Assembly: GCA_038049695.1 (NCBI GenBank) | Contig: CP142452.1 | Location: forward strand, 47,574,501-47,638,500 | DNA: 64,000 nucleotides | DNA from: Cinnamomum chago | Lineage: Eukaryota > Streptophyta > Magnoliopsida > Laurales > Lauraceae | Direction of reading: 5' to 3' | Shown: positions 34,009 to 45,042 of the stretch, piece after piece | How the letters are laid out: every line of letters begins with the position of its first letter | Numbering within the stretch: the stretch's first letter is position 1 | Made by a program: the position numbers and the translations under genes | Notes under the pieces: model-generated | Seen by the model: the letters and a program-made list of their open reading frames with translations, nothing else | What the model was told of the DNA's origin: nothing | Databases searched by the model: none

Positions 34009-35592
34009 TGAAAGTCCTGGGATCCTAACCCTAGAGGGGGGGGGGGGGGGGGGTGAATAGGGTGAGCTTCAAATATGACCAATATAGACAAATTTTAACT
34101 TCTTAAAATCCAACTAGTCACAAGTGATGATAAACAAACAATATGCGGAAGCTAATACAAACAATCACCACAAGCATACACCACAACACAAAGGTTTATA
34201 GTGGTTCGGCCTCAATACCTACATCCACTACCGGCTTGTGATCTAATCACCCCACCGGATTTCCACTATCTATGCATTTCAATAGGCTAAGCAATAACCT
34301 TTACAATGTTGTTTTTCTAGGCTAAACAACAACCTCTCAATGTGCTTTTCTAGGCTAAGCAATAACCTTTACAAGATGCTTTTCTAGGCTAAGCAATAAC
34401 CTTTACACAATGCTTTTCTTAGGCTAAGCAATAACCTTTACAAATGAGAGATTTCTCAAAGAAGGTGTCTATGCAAGAACACTCTATGAGATACAATTAA
34501 AGCTCAATGTAATTGCCTTTAAAATAGGCTAATGTGAAAGTGAAACTCAAACTACAAACATACACTAGAAAAACCTAAAGTGTGTGCACCAGTGTATGAA
34601 TGTTTTACTTCAATCAATTTCAACAATGAAGCTCTTAAATGAATGCATGATGCATTTTAAAATCAAAGCTTAGAAAATGATGATTGAAGGTAAATGCTAA
34701 TCACACGAAAGATTCACACAACTTAAAGAAATGAACTAAAAACAAGTTGTATGAATATTAAAGTCTAAAAACACATGTGAATTAGACAAGAGAGTTTGCA
34801 AACCAATCTAATTTACCAAAGATGATATTGAGTTTGCTAAACAACTCTTAAGAAGCTAAAAATCATGCATTTATGAAAATACAAAGATTTAAACATGCAT
34901 AGATTTCAATTGAATGGAAATCAAAATAACTAGTAAGATGTACCTTGTAAAAACTCAAGCATTTGATTTCCAAAAAGCCTTCTAGCCTTAACACCTCATT
35001 CCCCTTTCTTAGGCTCCAAAATGGTCTCAAAAGTTCATCCAACAAGCCTCTCAAAAGATGGGAAAAGAATGGACTTTAAAGCAAAAAACAGTCCAACGGC
35101 TAATTGGCCCGGTCGACCCCATGACCCCCGGGTCGACCTGGTACACACAACGGCTATATTTCTTACCGTTGGTGCTTCAGGAACCCTGTCGACCTGCAGT
35201 GTGGCCGGTCGACCGGGTCCCCTGACTCCCTGGGACCAAAAATCCTATATTTTGCAAATTTGAAAGTATTTCTTTGTGGGGATTTTTTTGCCACTGAATC
35301 AAGCATGGAATCAATATTTAAATCAAACTAAGATGACTAAAATCATGAACCATAAAAAGCCTAAAAGGATTCGAAACTTTTAAAACCAATGGCTTGCTTG
35401 ATTGAACAAAATTCTTTTCTAAAACAAATGCATCCAAGATTAAAAACAAATCATGCATAAATCAATATCTTAAAAACAATGCATGTGTAAATCAAGATTT
35501 CAAGTTTATCTAAATCAATGCAAGTGTGTAAATCAAATGATGCTTGAATGATAAATGCATCCATCAAATTGCAATCTACAAAATCCCTAACA
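34009..35592 (-). repeat. left (3') LTR of inner SIRE-like element
   Basis: Begins TGAAAGTCCTGGGATCC with an 18 G run at 34036-34053, and ends CCCTAACA. It contains a 4-5 fold degenerate repeat of TTTTCTAGGCTAAGCAATAA at 34280-34440 and palindromes at 35108-35225. Confidence 0.95.
34280..34445. repeat. ~35-40 bp tandem repeat in SIRE LTR
   Basis: Units of GCTTTTCTAGGCTAAGCAAT followed by AACCTTTACAA recur four to five times. The same array is present at about 45310-45475 and in shorter form in the outer LTRs (32110-32215, 49345-49450). Confidence 0.85.
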
Positions 35593-35985
35593 ATCTCCCC
35601 CTTTGCAATTTGATGGAAACTTACTCAACATTGAATTAACACACTTAGTCTTCAGCTCCCCCTAAGCTGGACAAGTCTTGAAATCTTCTTGGATGCTTCT
35701 TCTCTTAGCTTGGGCTCTTGGGCTTTTTCTTCAATCTTCTTGATGCTTGGTGCTTGATCAACCTTCAAGCTTTCTCTTCATCTTCCTCTCTATGGCCAAG
35801 CATCTTCTTTAGCTCCAAGCTTTCTTTCTTCTAATAGCTCTCCCCCTTTGACCATGCCTCTCTCCCCCTTTGGCAAGATATGCATTCTATCCCCCTGTAG
35901 AAGATCATACAATATCTCCCCTTAGGAAGCTTGGACATTCTCTTCCCCTTTAGAGAACATGAATGCTCTCTCCCCCTTTGACATT
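35593..35985 (-). repeat. cluster of PPT-like tracts before the 3' LTR
   Basis: C-rich words that read as AAAGGGGGAGA-type purine tracts on - occur next to the LTR (35592-35606) and again near 35655, 35837, 35862, 35888, 35914, 35942 and 35969. Multiple PPT-like tracts are a known Sirevirus trait. The true primer is presumably the one touching the LTR. Confidence 0.75.
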
Positions 35986-37990
35986 AAATTGCAAAGGTAC
36001 CTACACACATGAAACAAGGAAAATACCTTTAGTAGCACCTGTTAACAAAAGAAATCGAAAATGAAATTCATAACAGGTTATCATGTGTGGAAGTAGTCTC
36101 TAAGGGTTCAAAGGCAATCCAAGGGTGAATTTGATCAAAACTAATACTTCTTATGAAGGTTTACACTCCCCCTCAATCCATTCTCTCCTTTTGTCAAACT
36201 TTTGACAAACATTTAACTATTAGGCGCAAGAAGAAGATGGTTTTACCAATTGAGGGTCAACTTCAAGAGAAGGATTAGATTCGTTTAACTATAAAGCACA
36301 ATTTGATCAAATTACCAAAAGAGAGCAAGGTCAAGGCGAAAAGCGATCATGGATACCAATTGGAAAACCAAAGAATACCAATTGAGATTCAAGGATAATT
36401 CTATTAAAACAATCACTCTAAAATGGAGTTATAAAGAATATAACTATTAAGAAAAATCCAAAATAGAGCTATCCATGATATTATGGGGTTAACTAAACAT
36501 AGCATCAAATAATTTAACTATGAAAATCATATGCTATGAAAGTTTTGAAATCATTTCATTCAATCAAAAAATGTGACTATCATGTGCAAGATGAGTGAAA
36601 TGAAATCCAAACATGAAGCCAACCTCAACTAATAACCAACCAATATTATGAACACATAAACATGGTGGTCATGAGATATACCTATATGAGCAAGAGAGGT
36701 GACAACATGAAAATTATGATGCTAATGGAATGTGACATGGAATGAAAACATATAACTATCAAGATCAATCCAATGTACACAAGGTCTATCACATACACAA
36801 GCTAAGACATCAATTGGATATGAAACCAATGGAAAATTATACCAAATGAAACCAATTGAATATGACAATATGATTAATAGCAAGGATGTGACACACAAAA
36901 TTCCATCAAGCATCATAAAAGGGTATTCATCACTTTGAATGATATAACTAATGAGCATAGTGATGAACAAGAGAAATTGCAATGCAAAAGGATATAATCT
37001 TGGAAATGCATGAAATTTTCAAAGTAACAAAATCATATGAATTCAACATCTAAGATATCCATCAAACATATAACTATGAAATACAAGGAATGGATCTCAA
37101 AGAAGTTCATATGATTAAGATCACTACTATGAAGTTGAAACATGTATGAGTATGACATCACTTAGAGAAAATACATGAATCAACATCATAACCATCCAAA
37201 AAGAAATGACTAGAAGGCATAGAGGATGGATTTGGGTTCTAGTATGGTTTCTACAAATATAACTAGTATCACAACCATACATGGAACCAATAGTCATTTG
37301 CATATAAAAAGAATGTAAACAAATAAGCAAGGATGCAAACAACATTCATTTCCATTTCTAAGATGATGAAACCAAAAGAACAAGGAAATGAGAACATGGA
37401 ACATGCTTAGATGATTATAACTAATAATGTTATAGAGCATTTCCATTCAAACAATCTTCAAATCATTTCAATAAAAAAAATCCAACAATAAGCATAAAAG
37501 AATGACTTTGAAGAACAATTTTCAACATTGTATTTTTAAAAGATATAACTTAAATGAAACACATACAAGTTGATTTTTCAAAACAATGGTTTTCCATATT
37601 AAAGTATAACTTTAGAAAACTATGAAAAAACCAAATTTATTCAAATCATTTGTTCAAATAATCTTACCATGACATCTACACAAATGATTTAACAACAATT
37701 GATCATGAATAATCTAGCTATGAAAGCTTTTGAACTCACAATCAATTGATCATGTAAAGAAATGCAATGCAAGTCATACAACTAAATATGAGCAAAAAAC
37801 AAATCTAACATGATGAAATTATAATCAAATGATTTTGAAAACCATGACATGTAACTTAGAATGGTGCATGAAAACAAAATCAAATGATCATAAAGAAACA
37901 ATGCATTTTAAGAAATGTAACTAAGAAAGAACAAAATGCAAATGCAACATGACCAACAAAAAGATTTAACTATAAAGGATATGTTGGTCA
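35986..37990 (-). other. non-coding internal region with recurring ATAACTAT motif
   Basis: About 2 kb where pol would normally lie holds no pol domain. It contains a degenerate word TATAACTAT/TTTAACTATGAA every 50-155 bp (for example 36211, 36284, 36439, 36513, 36751, 37069). The outer element has the same region at 46810-48830. Confidence 0.6.
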
Positions 37991-38541
37991 ATGAGGTTCA
38001 AGGCCTTAAGGTTTTGTCTGAGTATCTAACTTTAGGAATCCACCTAAAGTCTTGAGAGGGTTGAACTTTGAGGTCTAGTTTGGAATTCTCACCAACTATA
38101 GGAGATTTGACTTGATATATTTTCAATTTAGACTTATCACCATGATATTTAGATTTTATTAAATTTAGCTTAGATTGGTGATTAGTCTTTTGATGTTGGT
38201 GATTTTGTTTCTTAGGAGATTTGTTCATTTTTCTTTTCTTCTTGTATTCTCCCTTTATTTGACTTTTGAATTTTAAATTTAACTTTGTTACTTTATTCAA
38301 AAGTTCTTTCATGGGTTGATATAAGGGAGATAGGTTGAGGAGCTTTTTGTTTATAGATTCTTTTATACTTGATTTAACTTGTTTAAACTTTTTAGAATCC
38401 ATTTTAGGAGACTCCATTTTAATTGATTTAACTTGTTTAATCTTTTTGGAGTCTTTTTTTTTTTTAGTGTCTCACCCTTCATGTATTTAGATTCTACCTT
38501 TTTGTGTTCAAAGATGGGTTTAGACACATGGCTTCTTCATA

Positions 38542-38549
38542 GTTTGCAC
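38542..38549. repeat. 8 bp target-site duplication, left, GTTTGCAC
   Basis: Exact match to 44028-44035. Eight bases is the hAT superfamily length. Confidence 0.93.
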
Positions 38550-38554
38550 CAGGG

Positions 38555-38697
38555 TTCAAAATAACGGCCGTTATCGTTACATAACGGCCATTATGTAACC
38601 GGGGGGGGCGAAATTCGTGTAAATAACGGCCGTTATTTTGAATATAACGGTCGAACCGTTATAACGGCCGTTATATTCAAAATAACGGTCGTTATAT
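38555..38697. repeat. AACGGCCGTT palindrome array and 30 bp inverted repeat, hAT 1 left end
   Basis: ATAACGGCCGTTAT or close variants occur about seven times. 38621-38650 and 38668-38697 form arms with about two mismatches around a 17 bp loop; the inner 16 bp (38635-38650 and 38668-38683) are a perfect inverted match. Such arrays are the expected binding region of a BED-finger transposase. Confidence 0.85.
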
Positions 38698-38959
38698 CGC
38701 TGACAGGTTTTTTTTTTTTTTTTAAACGTGTGATGTCTTCTTCATTCACTTCTTTCTCTTCCCTATGAGCTTCCTAAAGGTTCCTAAAGGGCTGCTACAA
38801 CTTCTAAGGCATGGAGGAGACCTAAAAGCTTATATCTAAGCTACTTTTGGGTGGATTTGTATGTGGGAAAAGCTAATCAAACTCAAGGGACCTTTTTGGT
38901 AAGCTTTTTTTTTTTTTTTTTTGGAGTTATTTTCAAGATTCAACATCAAAATAACTTAG

Positions 38960-40360
38960 AGGTGGTTGAGATGTGTTAGATCTATACTTTTGGAGCAAAA
39001 AAATTCAAGTTTTAACACTTTTTGTAATATTTTTCATTTTTTCATTATTTAAATCTGAATTACTTTAGGGTTTTTATTTTTTTTATTTTTTTTAAGATTG
39101 TGTAATACACTAATTCATGAACCAAAGGCTTTATATTGAGTTAGATATGATGTTACTCACTAATTTTTCCCTAGTTCTAGTGTTTTAAGGTGTAGATCTA
39201 GGTTTTTTTTTTTTTTCAAAATTTGGGGCTTTTCTTGATATCATTTACATTTTTTCAAATTAGTGTTCAAATGCATTTATAATATGTTAGTTTAAAATAG
39301 ATCTACACTTTTGGAACAAAAAAGTTTGATTTTTAGCACTTTTTGTAATATTTTTCATTTTTCATTATTTAAATCCGAATTATTTTAGGGTTTTTTTTTT
39401 TTTTAAGATTGTGTAATACACTAATTCATAAACCAAAGGCTTTATATTGAGTTAGATATGATGTTACTCACTAATTTTTCCCTAGATCTAGTGTTTTAAG
39501 GTGTAGATCTAGATTTTTTATTTTAAAACTTGGGGCTTTTCTTGATATCATTTACATTTTTTCAAATTAGTGTTCAAATGCATTTATAATATGTCAGTTT
39601 AAAATAGATCTACACTTTTGGAACAAAAAAGTGTGATTTTTAGCACTTTTTGTAATATTTTTCATTTTTTCATTATTTAAATTCGAATTATTTTAGGGTT
39701 TTTTTTTTAAGATTGTGTAATACACTAATTCATGAACCAAAGGCTTTATATTGAGTTAGATATGATGTTACTCACTAATTTTTCCCTAGATCTAGTGTTT
39801 TAAGGTGTAGATCTAGATTTTTTATTTTAAAATTGGGGGCTTTTCTTGATATCATTTACATTTTTTCAAATTAGTGTTCAAATGCATTTATAGTATGTTA
39901 GTTTAAAATAGATCTACACTTTTGGAACAAAAAAGTTTGATTTTTAGCACTTTTTGTAATATATTTTTCATTTTTTCATTATTTAAATCCGAATTATTTT
40001 AAGGTTTTTTTTTTTTTTTAAGATTGTGTAATACACTAATTCATGAACCAAATGCTTTATATTGAGCTTGATTAGATATGATGTTACTTTACTCACTAAT
40101 TTTTCCCTAGATCTAGTGTTTTAAGGTGTAGATCTAGATTTTTTTATTTTCAAAATTTGGGGCTTTTCTTGATATCATTTACATTTTTTCAAATTAGTGT
40201 TCAAATGCATTTATAATATGTTAGTTTAAAATAGATCTACACTTTTGGAACAAAAAAGTGTGAGTTTTAGCACTTTTTGTAATATTTTTCATTTTTTCAT
40301 TATTTAAATCCGAATTTTTTTAGGTTTTTTTTTTTTAAAGATTGTGTAAGCTTCCTAATT
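38960..40360. repeat. ~310 bp tandem repeat in hAT 1
   Basis: The marker GTGTAATACACTAATTCAT starts at 39100, 39411, 39715 and 40026, with a variant at 40344, giving periods of about 311, 304, 311 and 318 bp. A partial unit precedes the first. Each unit has TAGATCTACACTTTTGGAACA and AATTAGTGTTCAAATGCATT segments plus T runs. The array ends about 100 bp before the transposase ATG, so it is leader or promoter. Confidence 0.9.
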
Positions 40361-40459
40361 CATGGATATAAAACATTTAATTTTAAGCTTCTATGTTTCA
40401 AATTCTAAACTACTTTGCTTTATGGATTATGTGTTTACTGTTATTCTTTGGTAGAAACA

Positions 40460-43400
40460 ATGGTACGTGAAGTTGACCCGGCATGGCAACATGGTGTTGA
40501 TGTGGATGGAAAAAAGAGTAGAATTAAATGCAATTATTGTGGTAAGGTGGTAACCGGGGGAATCACCAGATTGAAGGAACACTTGGCACATAAGACGGGA
40601 AATGTGGCAAAGTGTACCAAGGTATCCCCAGAGTTAAAGAATGAAATGCAAGCATTCTTAAATGCAGGGAAGCAAAAAAAAGTAGTGGCTGAGAAAAGGA
40701 GAGAGGTAGAGTATGAAGCATGTAGAGAAGAGGTGTATGGGACTAGGGAGGTGCTTGACTCAGATGATGATGATGATGGGGAATCAAATGTAGATAGAGC
40801 AAGGAGAGAGAGCATGAGATCATATAATGAGGAAGAATAGAGGAGAAGAATGATCTATGAGTCTGCTTCTAGAGGGGGCCAATATGAAGAGGGGGGTGGC
40901 TCGGGCTCAGTTAGTGGTGGTGGTGGGATGCTGCGTCGGATGTTTAGTCAAAAACAGACTCGTCGACCACCGGATTGGTTGGAGTCTGGTGAATCACCCA
41001 CACAACAGGCTCATAGACCAGAAGTTGTGGGTCCAATTGACCCTGCTGCATATAGGTCTCCATCTGCAAAGCAACCTTCTATAGCCAAAGCCTGAAGCGG
41101 GAAGATGGGTTATGCAAGAAACAGGTTGGTTAGGGCAGTTGGGAAATTCTTCTTTGATGGAGCCATTGCACCAAATAAGGCAACTTCACCCTATTTGAAG
41201 ACCATGTTGGACGCTGCTGCAGAACATGGTCCGGGTATAAAGCCACCCACACCATATGAGATTGGCCACTATTGTGTTGAAGAGGAATATAAGGAGACGG
41301 TGGATTGGGTGAATACCTTTAAGAGGATCTGGAGAGAGAGGGGTTGCACACTCATGTGTGATGGGTGGACTACCATCACCAGACCGTCCCTATAGAATTT
41401 TTTAGTATATTCATCTTTAGGGATTGTTTTTATTAAATCGGTTGATGCAACTGAGTACGTCAAAGATGCGACATACTTGAATAAGCTTTTCAATGAGGTA
41501 ATTGAGGATATTGGGGCAGAATGTGTTGTTCAGATCATCACAGATAATGATGCAAGCATGAAAAAGGCGGGAATGATACTCATGCAACAAAGGCCCAATA
41601 TTTTTTGGTCTCCATGTGCTGCACATTGCTTGGATTTAATGATAGAAGACATTGCTAAGAGGAAAATGATAAAAGGTGTGATATTGAAGGCAAAAAAGAT
41701 CACTAATTTTATCTATCAGTCAAACAGGCTCATAGCGATGATGAAGAAATATACGGACAACCATGAGCTACTACGGCCCGGCATCACAAGATTTGGCACC
41801 CACTTTATAGCTCTAGAAAGCCTTTATAAATACAGAGGAGGGCTACACCAACTATTTACATCACAAGAATGGTTGGAATCAAAGTGGGGGAAGAAGCCGA
41901 CGCCCCAAGAAAAGCAAGTTGTAAAGATTGTACAATCTAAGAGATATTGGCCATTTGTTGGTGAGACCTTAAAGGTCTTAGAGCCTTTGATAAAGGTCCT
42001 TCGGTTGGCCGATGGAGATGACAAACCTATACTGGGCTTCTTGTACGAGGCCGTATATCGAGCTAAGTTAGCCATACAAGCAAATTGCAAATACTACAAG
42101 GCTTATTGGAAGATCATCGACAATCGTTGGGAAAAACGACTCCATCATGACTTGCACGCTGCAGGTTATTTTTTCAACCCACAGTATCGATACTATGAAA
42201 ATTTAGACAGAAGCTTAATAGATGAGGTACGTGTAGGTCTAAAAAATGTTATTGAAAAACTTGCAGCGAATGAGGATGATGCATGTGAGGCTATTAACCA
42301 ACTAAGTGTAATGGACTAATGGGATATTTTTATTATTATTTTTTTTTAATGAGCATAAAGAGTTATTTCATCCTTATTTTATTTTCAATGAATCACCAGA
42401 TTGATATATACAATGAAACCTTTGGTAGTTTTGGGACACCGACCGCCAAATGAGCTATCATGAAGTCATTTCCAGGTAAAGATCATGGTAATTTCATTCA
42501 TTCTACGTCATTTTAAAAGTTGAGTCATGTTACTCATGTATGATTTAATTAATAAATATACTTCCATTTTATTTTCAGCTGAGTGGTGGTTAAACTACGG
42601 AGAAAGTGCTCCAATACTAAGGAAAATAGCAATGAAAGTCCTTAGTCAAACAACTACATCATCAAATTGTGAGAGGAATTGGAGCACCTTTTCATTCATT
42701 CACACTAAAGTGAGAAATCGGCTGACGATGCAAAAGTTGAACAAATTGGTGTATATACATTACAACATTAAGCTCCGCAACAGACAAAGAAGAAGGAGAG
42801 AATTTGAGGACCAAATAGATTACTTCTGCCCAATCAATCTGAACTATATTTTTTCAGAGAATGATGATGTGTTGGCACAATGGATAGAAGAGGTAGAAGA
42901 GCCAGTGCTAGATCTTGATGAACAGATTGGTGATATGGTCCAGGATTTGACTGGGTAAAGGCCAGAGCCAATGAGAGCTGCAGAACGCCTACGCGAGATA
43001 AATCTTACCCATCAACGAAGGCGTGGGGTCGACCCTCAGGAGATGCGAGATAAGGTTGATGATGATTAGGACACTAGCCTCAGCAGTACTAGCTCATCTT
43101 CAGATGTGGCGCATGATTCTGATGGGGATGGCGGTGGTGATGGTGGTGAGGTACCACCCCATATGATGGAGACAGTAGAACATTTTCCTTCTTCAGGTAA
43201 CATAGACCCGACCCGTGGCTACTGGAGAATTGTCCCACCAACTGAATCATCACATGCAGGTGCTAGTGGTAGTGGATATGGCGGGGGAGAGGGTACTAGT
43301 GGTGGTGATGTTGGCCACCAACAAGTCATGTATGGTGATTACTATGTATTACATCCAAATCAGCAACTTGAACTTCCCCATGAATTTTATCATCAGTACC

Positions 43401-43618
43401 ATGACTACCCTCAGTCATCTCAGTCTACTAATGACTCGGCCTCACCTTATGAAGCAATCTTCGTTCCTCAACCACATCCACAGGCACAACAATTTTATGG
43501 GCACCATCACCATGGGAGTGGAGGCTATGTAACACAACAATTTGGTGCCTTCTACCCTTCAAGAAACAATGATGATGATGATGATATCGAGCCAGGACGC
43601 CACTCGTTTTGGCATTAG
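40460..43618 (+). pseudogene. hAT transposase 1 (BED finger, hAT core, dimerisation domain), with stops
   Basis: The start is the ATG at 40460 (MVREVDPAWQHG). A BED-type finger comes first (CNYCGKVVTGGITRLKEHL). The frame is broken by TAG 40838-40840, TGA 41093-41095 and TAG 41393-41395, yet stays in register to 42319. Core motifs: MCDGWTTITR near 41360, VQIITDNDASMKKAG near 41540, IFWSPCAAHCLDLMI near 41610 and GITRFGTHF near 41780. After introns near 42320-42390 and 42476-42579 comes the dimerisation domain (AEWWLNYGE, SSNCERNWSTFSFIHTKVRNRL). A Gly/His/Asp-rich tail runs to 43618, with further stops at 42956 and 43068. The active enzyme would excise and reinsert hAT DNA; this copy is inactive but the frame is well preserved. 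Confidence 0.92.
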
Positions 43619-43914
43619 GTACATGCACTAACTCTATTAGTATTTATTGCTTGATTGTAGACTTTAAATGTTTATGTGTAAAATGTTAACACTATTAGTT
43701 TGCCCAAAATTATGGTTGTATTATGTCAAATTTATGATATTTCAGCTTATTTTAGTACATATATCGATACAGCAATGAATGCAGGATGTTATAACTTGAG
43801 GGGACCGTTATTTTGCTTTCAAGTATGCACTAATGGAAAAAAAAACATTAGTTTCTATCATTTTATAATATTTTCGATTTTTTGGATATTTTTTTGGATA
43901 TTTTTGGGTCAAAT

Positions 43915-44020
43915 AAAAATTCGCTCCGCGATGGGGCACAATGACCGCGACCCGCGACGCGATGCCTGCGAACCGCGATAACCGCAAACCGCGACGCGAT
44001 GATCGCGAACCGCGATTTTA
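43915..44020. repeat. CCGCGA array, hAT 1 right end
   Basis: ACCGCGAT, CCGCGACGCGAT and GCGAACCGCGAT recur about seven times just inside the right terminus. The words differ entirely from the AACGGCCGTT array at the left end. Confidence 0.85.
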
Positions 44021-44027
44021 AACCATG

Positions 44028-44035
44028 GTTTGCAC
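44028..44035. repeat. 8 bp target-site duplication, right, GTTTGCAC
   Basis: Exact match to 38542-38549. Confidence 0.93.
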
Positions 44036-45028
44036 TCAAACCTAAAATGCCCTTCAATGCCACAATAAATACATTTAGCTTTGGGCAAAGGAGAAAGAGT
44101 GCTAGAGAATGAGGACTCACCTTTCACAAAAGTGTTGGTGAATTTAGGGTCATATGAAGTATACTTATCAAAACCAAGACCCGTCCTATCTCCATGAGAT
44201 TTACCCAATTTAAATAATTTTTCAAGTCTCTCTTCACTTTGGGTAAAGTTGCACTCATACTTTAGTTTATATCCTTCAAGTTGAGTGACTTTGGTTATAA
44301 GGATTGAATTTTTATTTTCGACTTTTGAAAGTTCATTTTCAATTTCCTTATATTTGATTAGTTCTTCTTGAGCAAGATTTAATTCAAATTTTAGTTCATT
44401 AACAACTTTAGATCCAAGTTCTAAGTTTTTTACAATACTCTGAGCATTAGACAAGTTTTCCTTGGACATTGTCAACTTGGATTCTAAATTGATAAAGCCT
44501 TTGTCTTGCCTTTTTAATTGATCTCTTAGGTTTAAATTCTCCTTTTGAAGATCATCATTTCCTATCTTTAATTCATTTAGTTCATCTTTTATATTAGATA
44601 GGCTATTTAAAGAGATCATGAACTTAGAGTCTAAACATTTTATAACTTCTTCTTTTTCTCTAAGTTCATCTTTTGAAGAGACTAGCTCTTTGTTTAGTCT
44701 TTTTTATTCTTCTCTTAATTTATTGTTTTTCTTATTAAGCTCTAGAGATAATGTGTATAATTCTTCATAGGCTTGTTGAAGATCATCTTCATCATATTCT
44801 TCTTCTTCATTTAATTCACATTGAGATTCTTTTAATTGAATGTTTGAATCTCCAATAGATGGAAGAATGAGAGGTCTAGGTGAATCTACACAAAAGTCTA
44901 AACAATCTAGCTTAGTGGAATCCATATCAAAAGTATACAATCAAACACAAATCAAGGGTTATGACTCAAGGTTTTCACACATAATCAAGAGTTTCAAAAA
45001 CACTTGATCCTAAAAGATAGAGCACTTG

Positions 45029-45040
45029 GCTCTGATACCA
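45029..45040 (-). other. primer binding site of inner SIRE-like element
   Basis: GGCTCTGATACCA-type sequence on + is the complement of the iMet PBS, two bases from the LTR at 45043. Confidence 0.9.
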
Positions 45041-45042
45041 AT

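Larger units (their letters stand above)
38550..44027 (+). mobile_element. hAT DNA transposon 1, complete ends
   Basis: 5,478 bp. The left end is CAGGGTTCAAAATAACGG and the right end, reverse-complemented, is CATGGTTTAAAATCGCGG (imperfect inverted repeats). A perfect 8 bp duplication flanks it. Contents: a palindromic subterminal array, a ~310 bp tandem repeat, a transposase gene on + with stops, and a different subterminal array at the right end. It lies within the gag of the inner SIRE-like element. Confidence 0.93.
37998..44940 (-). pseudogene. gag: SIRE-like gag, split by hAT, with stops
   Basis: Reading on -, the frame begins near 44940-44925 (MDSTKLDC), about 100 bp after the PBS. It has an acidic EEEEYDEDDLQQAYEELY segment, a TAA at 44704-44706, then a long Leu/Lys/Glu coiled coil in the same frame (44619 on). 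A CCHC knuckle CIYCGIEGHFRFEC lies near 44070. The hAT inserted just after the last Cys codon (TSD 44028-44035). On the far side (38541 down) a TGA follows at once, then a very Lys-rich tail (38417-37998). Gag would assemble particles and bind RNA. Coiled coil plus knuckle plus basic tail fits SIRE-group gag. Confidence 0.75.

Noticed and set aside
40534..40815. Serine-rich ORF antisense to the hAT 1 transposase
   Set aside because: Shadow of the real coding strand.
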